Positions 43,066-51,408 of a DNA stretch of 64,000 bases are shown one piece after another. The translations under genes and the position numbers were made by a program. The DNA is taken from the NCBI GenBank assembly GCA_900542065.1, contig UQLU01000002.1, positions 165,334 through 229,333 of the forward strand. Direction: 5' to 3'. Source of the DNA: an uncultured Eggerthella sp. (lineage in GTDB: Bacteria > Actinomycetota > Coriobacteriia > Coriobacteriales > Eggerthellaceae). A model generated the notes under the pieces. That model was not told the DNA's origin and did not search any database. It was given only the letters and a program-made list of their open reading frames with translations. The number at the start of each line of letters is the position of its first letter. Positions within the stretch are counted from its first letter, which is position 1.

Positions 43066-44070
43066 ATGGCTGCAAATTCGCCCGACTACAATTCCATCGA
43101 AGCGCTTATTGAAGGCGAATCTGGTAAAAGCATCCATATAGAATGCGGTCGTGAAACCAGTCGAAGTGCGCTTGAAGCGGTGCGCACTTTCTACGAGACA
43201 AAACGCTGTGCCTTTTACTTAGAATCCGACAAAGGCTTCGACCGCGATACGGTTCGTTCTTACTTGAAATTTTTTGCTCGTTTGGCAGGCGGCAACATAA
43301 CCGCCAACGAAGCACTGAATCATTTCGGGCTGAAAGAGAAAAGAAACACCTCAGTTTCAAAGCTAACTCCCGAAGAACGCACTTTAATGAATTTTGCACG
43401 CATGGCCCTATTTGAGCCCGAAGTTGTATTCTGCGAACGACCTTTACTGGAATTAGGGCCCGATGCGCGATCGCTTTTTCTTACCTGGATTGCAAGTGAA
43501 GCAGAAAAGGGCACTATCTTTATTACGGTAGGCGAACCTCTTCGCGAAGCGTTGCTTATGCCAGGCGACGCGTGGTGGGAAGAAGAAGGCCGCTTCTTCC
43601 CCGCGCAAACAGTACAGGATGAAGCAGCTACTCAGGATGCAGTTACTTCAAGCAAAAAAGACGAATCAAACGCCACCAGCAACTCCGACCAAGAAACTGA
43701 AGACAAAGTTGTTTTTGCGGGTGACGAAGTTCGCGTTTGTAAGGTTCAGGCTAAATCGGGAACATCAACTCTCTTGTTTGATCCACGAGAAATTGACTTT
43801 ATCGAAAGCGTAAACCGCCAAAACTATGTATCAGTTCGTGGAGAGCTCTATCAAACCCCTTCCACTTTAGACGAACTTGAACGAGAACTTACTCGTTTTG
43901 GCTTCTTTAGATGTCACCGCTCCTACATTGTTAACGTACAACGCATTGCAAAAGTTGAACGTTTTACCCGTAACTCGTTTAATCTTACACTTTCCGATGT
44001 TACGCACACCTCAATTCCACTGGCAAAGGGTCGCGCCGAAGAAATGCGTACAACACTAGGGATGAAGTAG
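43066..44070 (+). CDS. Degenerate ABC-ATPase domain fused to a LytTR DNA-binding domain
   Basis: A 334-residue regulator. Residues 1-180 resemble the later part of an ABC ATPase: LTPEERTLMNFARMALFEPEVVFCERPLLELGPDARSLFL corresponds to signature, Walker B and D-loop, but there is no Walker A lysine and Walker B has Cys-Glu-Arg-Pro where Asp-Glu-Pro is expected. A Ser/Asp/Glu linker (about 185-220) leads to a LytTR domain (about 230-330: IDFIESVNRQNYVSVRGELYQT and FFRCHRSYIVNVQRI). AAGGA is 7 nt upstream. It is followed 1 nt later by an ABC-2 permease and is divergent from the 44-residue peptide/ABC operon, which it may control. Confidence 0.8.
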   Translation: MAANSPDYNSIEALIEGESGKSIHIECGRETSRSALEAVRTFYETKRCAFYLESDKGFDRDTVRSYLKFFARLAGGNITANEALNHFGLKEKRNTSVSKLTPEERTLMNFARMALFEPEVVFCERPLLELGPDARSLFLTWIASEAEKGTIFITVGEPLREALLMPGDAWWEEEGRFFPAQTVQDEAATQDAVTSSKKDESNATSNSDQETEDKVVFAGDEVRVCKVQAKSGTSTLLFDPREIDFIESVNRQNYVSVRGELYQTPSTLDELERELTRFGFFRCHRSYIVNVQRIAKVERFTRNSFNLTLSDVTHTSIPLAKGRAEEMRTTLGMK

Positions 44071-44071
44071 C

Positions 44072-44821
44072 ATGAAAATTCGTGCCGTGTTTGCTATAGC
44101 TTCCCACGAAATTCGTACGCTTGCCGCTAACCCTTCTATGGCAGCTACTGCACTTGTGCTTATTTTCTTTGCGCTGCTTTTTACCGACTTCTTCTATTTC
44201 TTTGAATGGTTTTCTGCACCCTTTTTATGCCAGTTGGCTGTTTGCAGCATCGGCGGTATTGGAACCGTTTGCGTTTTAGCAGAAGAACGTGAACGCGGAG
44301 CAGAACGAACCATGTTGCTGGCAGGAGCATCACGCGCAAGCATTGCTTTCGGTAAAACGCTTGCCTGTATTGTTGTTAGTGAATTTGTTGCTCTCGTTTG
44401 CGCATTCGGAGTATTGCGCGACTTTGCGATTGCGTGTGAAACCGCCCTATTTCTTCTGTTTACAACCTTGCCTGTTGCCTTTGTGTCAGTGGCGCTAGGC
44501 ATGCGCCTAAAAGATCAGCCACGTGCCTCTTCTTGGGGAACTCCTATTCTCTTTATTGGCGTTATTACGGCAGCCATGAAAACCATATTAGATATTTCGC
44601 CTTGGGCATTACCCACTGGCGCCGCACCCGAACTAATTGACCGCTTCGTATTTGGCAATATGGCGCCTACTGTATCGCCCACGATTACGTGCGTGGTAGG
44701 GATTGTGTATTGCCTGTTAGCCTTAGGAGTGCTCATTCAAAGTGTACGAAAATCGGATTCTAACGGAAGCACCCTGTCCAACAAACAACTGAATCCGTCA
44801 TCGAAATCTACATCTTCATGA
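44072..44821 (+). CDS. ABC-2-like membrane protein (CcmB-like permease)
   Basis: A 249-residue membrane protein with about six TM helices, cotranscribed with the ABC-LytTR regulator (1-nt gap). EERERGAERTMLLAGASRASIAFGKTLACIVVSE resembles the coupling-helix loop of CcmB/ABC-2 permeases. No ATPase with intact motifs is in this half of the locus; the divergent ATPase at 41746-42612 may serve it, or the permease acts as a sensor module with the degenerate domain. Its 3' end overlaps the convergent phosphoesterase gene by 85 nt. Confidence 0.72.
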   Translation: MKIRAVFAIASHEIRTLAANPSMAATALVLIFFALLFTDFFYFFEWFSAPFLCQLAVCSIGGIGTVCVLAEERERGAERTMLLAGASRASIAFGKTLACIVVSEFVALVCAFGVLRDFAIACETALFLLFTTLPVAFVSVALGMRLKDQPRASSWGTPILFIGVITAAMKTILDISPWALPTGAAPELIDRFVFGNMAPTVSPTITCVVGIVYCLLALGVLIQSVRKSDSNGSTLSNKQLNPSSKSTSS

Positions 44822-45435
44822 TAGTGGCCAAAATACCAGCGTTTGAATTTGACCGTTTCGCGCACGTACTCAAAGTATTCTGTTAACCGATCCGTTTTAT
44901 AAGTAGGGTTTAGTCTGCCCTGAATTAAGCTTGGCGCACAGTGGCTAATAATGTAATCAACTTGATTGTTGCATTGCGTAAGTACGTCGTTAGCCTGCCG
45001 TAATTCTTCATCACTAGGTAATTCTTCTGGCCACCACGAAAGACCAGGCAAGCGCCATTCCTTATCATGAGAAGCTGCGCCGCCAAAGGTAAAGAACGAA
45101 GCGCCTTCAAGTGAAAACACATTCCCACGCATAAGATGAACGATCTTTTCAGAAATACGATGGATGCGACCACCATGCCATTCTTCGACAGGATAAGTAT
45201 TCAACAGTTCAAAATTCTCGTGATTGCCATCTACAAACAACGTAGTCCATGGTTTTTCATCAAGCCATTTCCGCCAATAGCGCTCTTCAGGTTTGTTGTC
45301 CCATACCAAACCGAAATCGCCGCAGACAATGACGTAGTCATCTTTTTTAATGCGCATTCCTGCGCTTCGTAGTTCTTTCGGAGAAAGTTTATGGATATCA
45401 AAGCCACCATGTATGTCGCCTGTTACATAAATCAT
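44737..45435 (-). CDS. Calcineurin-like metallophosphoesterase
   Basis: A 232-residue two-metal phosphoesterase. The motif series is complete: GDIHG (residues 6-10), GDFG (39-42), GNHE (70-73), a central His (ISHCAP) and GHYH (about 207-210). The substrate (phosphoprotein, nucleotide or other ester) is unknown. The start at 45435 has GGAG 11 nt upstream and a purine-rich GAAGAGAA nearer. The last 28 codons overlap the 3' end of the convergent permease gene. Confidence 0.85.
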   Translation of the reverse strand: MIYVTGDIHGGFDIHKLSPKELRSAGMRIKKDDYVIVCGDFGLVWDNKPEERYWRKWLDEKPWTTLFVDGNHENFELLNTYPVEEWHGGRIHRISEKIVHLMRGNVFSLEGASFFTFGGAASHDKEWRLPGLSWWPEELPSDEELRQANDVLTQCNNQVDYIISHCAPSLIQGRLNPTYKTDRLTEYFEYVRETVKFKRWYFGHYHEDVDFDDGFSCLLDRVLPLESDFRTL

Positions 45436-45558
45436 TTCTCTTCGAGCTCCATCATTGCAATCCTAAATCCTACTGGTAACATTTTTTAGTCTTCATATTG
45501 CTACTTTACCTAGCTTTTATTCACGTTTGTTACCTAAAAAAGAAAGAAATGGACTCTC

Positions 45559-46131
45559 ATGACTTTGCGCGACGAAATACTTTCTTTTGAAGCTTTCAAC
45601 GAGCAGGAAGAAAAGGACAAACAAATACTACTGGGCGCTTTAGAAAACGACGCCGATTGTTTCAATCGCAGCGCCCAAGCTCATTTCACTTGTTCAGCAT
45701 GGGTGGTTGATAAAGAGCGAGAAAACACCGTTATGGTATTCCATAACATTTATAAGTCATGGAGCTGGATTGGCGGGCATGCCGATGGCTGTGAAGAGCT
45801 ACAAGCAGTTGCGCTTCGCGAACTGCAAGAAGAAACAGGCATTGCACACGCTCGCCTAGTTCCATGGAAAAAAGCTCCCGCAAGTCCCATCTTTTCACTC
45901 GAAGTGCTTACGGTCGATGGACACGAAAAACACGGACAATACGTAAGTTCGCATTTGCATCTCAATGTTACCTACTTAGTTGAAGCAGACAAGCTGGATC
46001 CTCTTCGCAAGAAGCCTGACGAAAATAGCAATGTAAAGTGGGTACCCTTAAAGGATGTAATTTCTCTTTCGGATGAACCCTGGATCAGAGAGCGCATCTA
46101 TGCAAAATTACTGGCGAAGCTACATCGATAA
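45559..46131 (+). CDS. NUDIX hydrolase
   Basis: A 190-residue enzyme that hydrolyses nucleoside diphosphates linked to another moiety. The NUDIX box is complete: GGHADGCEELQAVALRELQEETGI (about residues 73-96), with the REL(Q)EE metal-binding core. The N-terminal 40 residues are an extra helical region. AAAGAAA-type purines precede the ATG. It is followed by a MarR remnant. Substrate unassigned. Confidence 0.85.
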   Translation: MTLRDEILSFEAFNEQEEKDKQILLGALENDADCFNRSAQAHFTCSAWVVDKERENTVMVFHNIYKSWSWIGGHADGCEELQAVALRELQEETGIAHARLVPWKKAPASPIFSLEVLTVDGHEKHGQYVSSHLHLNVTYLVEADKLDPLRKKPDENSNVKWVPLKDVISLSDEPWIRERIYAKLLAKLHR

Positions 46132-46143
46132 ATAGCTTACTAA

Positions 46144-46353
46144 TATAAAGTTTCTCTTGCTGGTCAAGGTAGAGATCTTATTGAAACTCACCTAAAAGTA
46201 AGTGCTCTTGAGTCCGAAAACCGCCTCCAACACCTTACAAATAAAGAACGCGATGAACTGACCACTGCCATGGAAAGCATCATCGCGCTCTTAGAAAAAT
46301 TTAGTTTATTCCTGCTTATAGGGCGCACTATAGAACACGCTTTTGCCCTATAA
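46144..46353 (+). pseudogene. Remnant of a MarR family regulator (C-terminal part)
   Basis: An open frame of 69 codons without a start codon. Its translation reads like the wing and C-terminal dimerisation helices of MarR regulators: KVSLAGQGRDLIETHL, then RLQHLTNKERDELTTAMESI. The N-terminal DNA-binding half is absent. The frame begins directly after a stop, 12 nt past the NUDIX stop, and ends just before the convergent MFS gene. I infer a decayed copy left by deletion. Confidence 0.6.
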
Positions 46354-46361
46354 GCCTCTTT

Positions 46362-48278
46362 CTAGTCTTGCTTATCCTCTTCCAACACTTCGGCAATAAG
46401 ACGAAGTAAGCTGCTGCGATGGACAACGCCCACCAATTTACCTTCGTCTAGCACTGGCAGCAACTTCAAGCGCTTTTCAGCCAACAGCCTGCAGGCTTCA
46501 CCAAGATTGGTGTCGGGAGAAACGCCAATAACCTTTTTCGTAGCAACATCGGCAACCTGAATATCTTTCATGCGTGCAATTTGCTTGCGAACGTCTTCGT
46601 TATCAAGCTCTCGCAACACAACAAATCCCGCAGTGCCCATAATCAAACGAGATTCGTCGCCAAAGAATCGCAAGATATCACTATTGGAAATAAATCCGCG
46701 AGCCATTCCCTTGCTGTCAACAATTACCGCACCACTAGCATTAGCACCAGCAATTATTTTCGCAGCAGCGCTCATAGGAGCCTCAAGAGGAACAACTACA
46801 GGGTTTGTGTCCATAACTTCCCCAACAGTTTGATACACATCGATCCCCTCCTTTTCTTGAGCTCGAGGTTTCGCCGTAGAAGGAACTACATCCGACTTCA
46901 TATTGCGAATGAAGAATACAACAAGGAGCAAAGCGATAGCGCCAAGCACTAATACTGCCGTGAAAGACCAATGGTAGCCATAAAAGATTCGTTCAAGTTC
47001 ACTGCCATCTGGTGCCATAGAAGTTCCCAGGGCGCTGAACGACATAATAAGCGCGGTACCGAGTGAAGCACCTACCTGATTAACGGTGTTGGTAGTAGCG
47101 GTAGCGTGCTGTACCAATTCGTTTTTAAGCGAATTCACACCCCATGTATTGATAGGAGTAAACAAGATCTGCAACGAGCCGCAGGTAACCATATTTGCCG
47201 CAACAACCAAAATCATCGAGCTATCGATTGCGTAGAAGAACATTCCAATGCAGCCGATGAACAATGCTGCCACACCGCCAAGCGCAACGCCGCGCACGCC
47301 ATGCTGGTCAAAAATCTTACCGCCAATCAAGCCAGCCACTGCACCAAGCAACGCACCAGGTAACGTAGCCAAACCGCTAATTGTTGCAGAGTATCCAAGA
47401 ACATTCTGGATATACAGCGGCATAATTACACTCAAACCAATAAGTATTGCCTGCAGCAAAGCGCACACTATAAACGCCATACGATAACGACGACTATATA
47501 AAACCTCTAAACGAAGCATTGGCTCTTCGATTTTGAACTGGCGCCACACAAAAAGACCGACAAACACCAAGCCGACAATCATAAGCACAACGCATACTTC
47601 CACGTGATCCGAAGAAGCAAAGGAAGACAAACCGTACAACAAGGAAGCTAAACCAATAGATGAGAAAATGATCGAAAGCGCATCGGCAGAAGTGCGTGGA
47701 AATCCTTCACGATTCTTTAACGCGCGAGCGGCAAACAGAATAATGAGCACCGAAAATACAACCACGATGCAAAACAGCGCACGCCAACCGACCATATCAA
47801 CAAGCATGCCACCAAGAGTTGGACCAATAGCAGGAGCAAAGCCAATAACTAAGCTGACCAGGCCCATTGCTTTTCCGCGACTTTCTCGCGGAAAAGTAAG
47901 CAGAATCAGCGACATAACCATAACCATCATGACGCCCGTAGCCATAGCCTGCATAATACGGCCAACTAACAGCACCGCAAAAATAGGCGCAATTGCCGCA
48001 ACCAAGCTACCTGCCCCAAAGAGCGCCATACCACCAATAAACAAAACGCGTGTACTAAAACGACCCATAAACCATGCTGCCAGAGGAATTACCACCGCCT
48101 CTACCAGCGCATAAGCCGAAGTAAGCCACTGAACCGTAGTAGCATCCACGTTCAAGTGCTGCATGATAGAAGGCAAAGCGGGCGAAAGCAACGTCTGATT
48201 CAAAACCACCAGAACTGCACCGCAGAGCAGCACCATTACCATGTTTCTTTGTTCATTCGTTAAACCTAGGGGAGCCAA
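46362..48278 (-). CDS. DHA2-type MFS drug transporter fused to tandem CBS domains
   Basis: A 638-residue protein. Residues 1 to about 475 are a 14-TM EmrB/QacA-type MFS transporter (LNQTLLSPALPSIMQHL in TM1, GRIMQAMATGVMMVMV in TM4, GPTLGGMLVD in TM5). Residues about 495-630 contain two CBS motifs: VMDTNPVVVPLEAPMSAAAKII with GFISNSDILRFFG, and VIGVSPDTNLGEACRLLAEKRLKLLPVL with GVVHRSSLLRLI. CBS pairs usually bind adenine nucleotides, so drug export may be sensitive to energy state; this is an inference. Divergent from a MarR regulator with palindromes between. Confidence 0.88.
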   Translation of the reverse strand: MAPLGLTNEQRNMVMVLLCGAVLVVLNQTLLSPALPSIMQHLNVDATTVQWLTSAYALVEAVVIPLAAWFMGRFSTRVLFIGGMALFGAGSLVAAIAPIFAVLLVGRIMQAMATGVMMVMVMSLILLTFPRESRGKAMGLVSLVIGFAPAIGPTLGGMLVDMVGWRALFCIVVVFSVLIILFAARALKNREGFPRTSADALSIIFSSIGLASLLYGLSSFASSDHVEVCVVLMIVGLVFVGLFVWRQFKIEEPMLRLEVLYSRRYRMAFIVCALLQAILIGLSVIMPLYIQNVLGYSATISGLATLPGALLGAVAGLIGGKIFDQHGVRGVALGGVAALFIGCIGMFFYAIDSSMILVVAANMVTCGSLQILFTPINTWGVNSLKNELVQHATATTNTVNQVGASLGTALIMSFSALGTSMAPDGSELERIFYGYHWSFTAVLVLGAIALLLVVFFIRNMKSDVVPSTAKPRAQEKEGIDVYQTVGEVMDTNPVVVPLEAPMSAAAKIIAGANASGAVIVDSKGMARGFISNSDILRFFGDESRLIMGTAGFVVLRELDNEDVRKQIARMKDIQVADVATKKVIGVSPDTNLGEACRLLAEKRLKLLPVLDEGKLVGVVHRSSLLRLIAEVLEEDKQD

Positions 48279-48397
48279 TTTTTCTCGCTTTCAATATCGA
48301 ATACGGATTAGCTTTGTCTCAACGTTTGTGGTGTATTTTCCTAATAAGCACCCTGTCTTGCCCAAGCGCGCAGAGTGAAATACACTTAGTTTCAAAA

Positions 48398-48453
48398 CTT
48401 GACGATTATCAAGTTTATGGGACACTTGACGAATGTCAATAGACGATAATCAA
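48398..48453. promoter_or_regulatory. Three MarR-type operator palindromes
   Basis: TTGACGATTATCAA at 48399-48412 (extended CTTGA...TCAAG), TTGACGAATGTCAA at 48426-48439, and TAGACGATAATCAA at 48440-48453 (12/14 match to the first). The second and third abut. They lie between the divergent MFS-CBS and marR-like genes, where the regulator would be expected to repress both. Confidence 0.65.
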
Positions 48454-48497
48454 AAGTAAGAAAATCTAAATATTTGAAGACAGGCAGGACTACGATC

Positions 48498-48968
48498 ATG
48501 ATCAGCAACGAAGATGCTCAATCACTCATTCAGGCTTCGTTTTACTTTAACGAGCTATTCAAGCGAACTATTGTGCCTGCTTCCCTGCCCGTTCCCGTTA
48601 CTAAAACACAAATGGATATTCTAATGGCGCTCTATTCCGAAGGGCCTATGAATATGTCCACCCTGAGTGCGAAGGTCTACATTGCGCCCGAACAAGCAAC
48701 GCGCGCTATTCATGGCCTTCGCGAAAATGGCCTTATAGTAAGTGAACGCAGCGAAGAAAATCGCCGCATGGTAATTGCACATCTTACCGATAACGCCATT
48801 CTTATGCTTGACGATCATGTACGTGAACTTAACATGACACTCCAAGCTAATCTTGATGGACTAAGCGATGAGGAAATCAAGGAATTGGTCCAGGCAGCAT
48901 CTACCGTCGTAAAGCTCTCTCAAAAAACGGGCATCAAATACGTAATGCCTAGACCAGTAAAAGCGTAA
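48498..48968 (+). CDS. MarR family transcriptional regulator
   Basis: A 156-residue winged-helix regulator. The HTH is in ILMALYSEGPMNMSTLSAKVYIAPEQATRAIHGLRENGLI and the wing in VSERSEENRRMVIAHLT; the C-terminal helix forms the dimer. The ATG at 48498 (AGG 9 nt upstream) is preferred to a TTG 24 nt earlier. Divergent from the MFS-CBS exporter with three palindromes between, which is the standard layout of a drug-responsive repressor and its target. Confidence 0.86.
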   Translation: MISNEDAQSLIQASFYFNELFKRTIVPASLPVPVTKTQMDILMALYSEGPMNMSTLSAKVYIAPEQATRAIHGLRENGLIVSERSEENRRMVIAHLTDNAILMLDDHVRELNMTLQANLDGLSDEEIKELVQAASTVVKLSQKTGIKYVMPRPVKA

Positions 48969-49100
48969 CTATTTGCTGCATCTATACAGCTTCGCATTGT
49001 GTTCTTTGAACGCCGTTGCTAGAAATTAAGAAAGTCTCGTATCCTTTTTGCGCACCATCACACCATTTTCGCGCGTCGCATCATTTTCGGCATCGACGTT

Positions 49101-49877
49101 TTACAGCATGCCATAATAGGGACGCTGTACAACAACACTTTCAACCCATTTTGCTAGCGTAATGAAATCAAAGACGGGCAAACCTGTTGCGCGCTGAATT
49201 GCAGCAGCATAGGGTGGCAAATCGCTGCATTCAAGCAGAATTGCGTCCACTTCGGGATGTTCTTCGCATATCTTTTTCGCAAGAGTACACAAATCATCTT
49301 CAAGTAAGCCATTATTTAAGGGACCCTTGCCCCAACGAATAGGCGCAAAGCTTTCCATATCGCCCACATTGACCACCACAATTTGTTCGGTAGTGGTATT
49401 AACATTTGCGAGGAATTCATCATTAATGCTCGCACCATCAGCAGCAAACACTGCAATTTTCCTATCAGAAGGAAGCCACGTTTTAATAGTAGCCAGCTGG
49501 CACAAGCTCGACATGAACACAGGCACGCCTACCGCAGCAGCAACATCTTTTTGAAAATGAGCAAAATATCCACAGGCGCCTATAATGGCGCGAACACCTT
49601 CGGCTTCAAGCTTTTTCGCAGCCGCTATTACCTGTTCTTTAATGTTAGGATCCCCCGCAAAGAGCTGCTCAATTTCGAACGAAACCATTTCATACAAAAC
49701 AGGAAAATCATAGGTCGTAGCATTTACTACATTGCCAGGAACCTTGGGGTAATCCAGATCAACCGCAATAATGCCTAGCGCTTGACCGCTGGTATAACGA
49801 GGGGGAAGTTCAAAAATCCCACGGCGCGCAGCTTCATTTGTAATAGCGCCATATGCGCCTTTCCAAGATACCGACAT
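49101..49877 (-). CDS. Asp/Glu/hydantoin racemase superfamily protein
   Basis: A 258-residue protein of the cofactor-independent racemase / arylmalonate decarboxylase superfamily. Both catalytic-type cysteines are present: the first in IIGACGYFAHFQ (about residue 100), the second in ILLECSDLPPYA (about residue 220), which favours racemase over decarboxylase. AAGGAG lies 6 nt before the ATG at 49877; a 78-nt longer frame is not supported. It is downstream of an opine-dehydrogenase-family gene and a MetQ-type lipoprotein gene on the same strand, suggesting amino-acid or opine metabolism. Confidence 0.75.
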   Translation of the reverse strand: MSVSWKGAYGAITNEAARRGIFELPPRYTSGQALGIIAVDLDYPKVPGNVVNATTYDFPVLYEMVSFEIEQLFAGDPNIKEQVIAAAKKLEAEGVRAIIGACGYFAHFQKDVAAAVGVPVFMSSLCQLATIKTWLPSDRKIAVFAADGASINDEFLANVNTTTEQIVVVNVGDMESFAPIRWGKGPLNNGLLEDDLCTLAKKICEEHPEVDAILLECSDLPPYAAAIQRATGLPVFDFITLAKWVESVVVQRPYYGML

Positions 49878-50053
49878 GAACAACTCCTTTTTGTTCCTTA
49901 TAGTTATTCCGCTCCCTAAAGCAAAGTGGCTGGAACCTTTTTGCAACAGTCCCAACCACTAATCAAAACTCAAACAATTCAACAGAGAAATTTAACTTGC
50001 CAGCCGATTTGAAACTCTTCGAAAAGATCGAATGGCTTCAACCTTAAGAAATG

Positions 50054-51286
50054 TTAAGCCTCTACGTATTCGCCTTCATGCAAATATGCAAGCAGTTGAT
50101 CCTTGTCCAAATGAGCAATGCCCAAATCTTCCAAAGTTAGACCTGTTGCCATGTAGTCGGTCTTATTCATTACGCCACCAAGAACGATCATGGCATCAAT
50201 TACAGGTGTTGGAACACCAAACTTTTTGCCCAGTTCATGATAGACATGGCAGCCTACAGGAACATCTTCGGTTACGTAGCGATTTTTGATAGTGAAAGGA
50301 CCCGTTGCGTATCCTACTTCCCATTCTTCTTCGAAAGGAACAATGCAGCCTTCACCCATATATTCTTCACCCAAAACACTCGTGCGCTGGAAGAATACTT
50401 CCTTCTTGAAAGGCTGAATGCCTACACCAATTGCCTCAGCCAGGGCAATTTCTTCGTTGTAGAACTGATACTGAACTTCACTAATGGAAGGACAGAAAGA
50501 ATGAGAATAAATGCTGTAGTCGTGAATGTTCTTACCTAGAACCGTGCTGAAGTTTTCCATCGTAGAAACACCCAAAACCGTACCTGGTACATGGATTACA
50601 GGGTTTACGTTAGAAAAACCAATGTCCAAAACGGTATCGCCGCAAACAGCACCATCGCCTTGGGTGATGGCATCAAAGCAGCCAAGAGCCTTAGAGCTTT
50701 CTACGAAATCTTCCGTATCCTTTGCAGGAAGAGCAGCACCGCGCAACGTAATGGCGCGATAAACCAAACTGCAGGTAGGCTTCATTACGCCCCCTTCAGT
50801 ATCTACGCGCGTACCATAAGGAGCAGATGACCAACCACCAATAATGACATTCTTGGTGCAGCCAGCTTCACGCATCATTTTGCGCAATTTCAGAGAACCG
50901 TAATTGTCAGGAATGATGTGAATAATCTGACCATCTTCTAAATGAGGAATTAATTCCTTGAAGAATATTTCGTGAGCCACCGAAGGAATGCCAACAATGA
51001 TAAGTTTTGCGCCCTTTACGCACTCTGCAACAGAATTCGTTGCCAGCGCAAATTCACCCTTACCCATACGGCGAAAACCATACTTGGTCTGAGTTCCTGG
51101 TGCCTTATCCTGCAAGGTAATGCCTGTTTTCAAAACGGTACCTAGCGTCTTTTCAAAGAATGGATCCAGGTCGCAAATGCGGACTTCCTGACCTGCTAAT
51201 GCGCAGTCAGCACCACATGTTTTACCAACAGCGCCGCCGCCCAAAATAGCAACAGGAGCGCTTCTTAACTCATCAACATTGATCAT
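50054..51286 (-). CDS. NAD/NADP octopine/nopaline dehydrogenase family protein
   Basis: A 410-residue oxidoreductase. Residues about 10-190 are a Rossmann domain (APVAILGGGAVGKTCGADCALAGQEVRICD) and residues about 200-380 the octopine-dehydrogenase C-terminal helical domain (NPVIHVPGTVLGVSTMENFS). The family reductively condenses an amino acid with a keto acid, or oxidises the product. AGGAGG is several nt before the ATG. It lies between metQ-like and racemase genes; the separating hairpin at 51360 weakens but does not exclude cotranscription. The true substrate is unknown. Confidence 0.8.
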   Translation of the reverse strand: MINVDELRSAPVAILGGGAVGKTCGADCALAGQEVRICDLDPFFEKTLGTVLKTGITLQDKAPGTQTKYGFRRMGKGEFALATNSVAECVKGAKLIIVGIPSVAHEIFFKELIPHLEDGQIIHIIPDNYGSLKLRKMMREAGCTKNVIIGGWSSAPYGTRVDTEGGVMKPTCSLVYRAITLRGAALPAKDTEDFVESSKALGCFDAITQGDGAVCGDTVLDIGFSNVNPVIHVPGTVLGVSTMENFSTVLGKNIHDYSIYSHSFCPSISEVQYQFYNEEIALAEAIGVGIQPFKKEVFFQRTSVLGEEYMGEGCIVPFEEEWEVGYATGPFTIKNRYVTEDVPVGCHVYHELGKKFGVPTPVIDAMIVLGGVMNKTDYMATGLTLEDLGIAHLDKDQLLAYLHEGEYVEA

Positions 51287-51359
51287 TGTCTATTTCCTCC
51301 TCTATCGCACGGCATTTCGGAATCGAAATGCGAGATATGTTTCTTGCCTATTCTACGCT

Positions 51360-51390
51360 AAAGAAGGCCGCCCAACGGACGACCTTCTTT
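51360..51390 (-). terminator. 14-bp hairpin between the metQ-like and opine dehydrogenase genes
   Basis: On the minus strand AAAGAAGGTCGTCC pairs with GGGCGGCCTTCTTT (two G-U pairs, GTT loop). The T-run is short (CTTTAG), so it may act as a partial terminator. It lies 19 nt past the metQ-like stop. Confidence 0.6.
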
Positions 51391-51408
51391 ATGATCTTTG
51401 TTCGTCTA

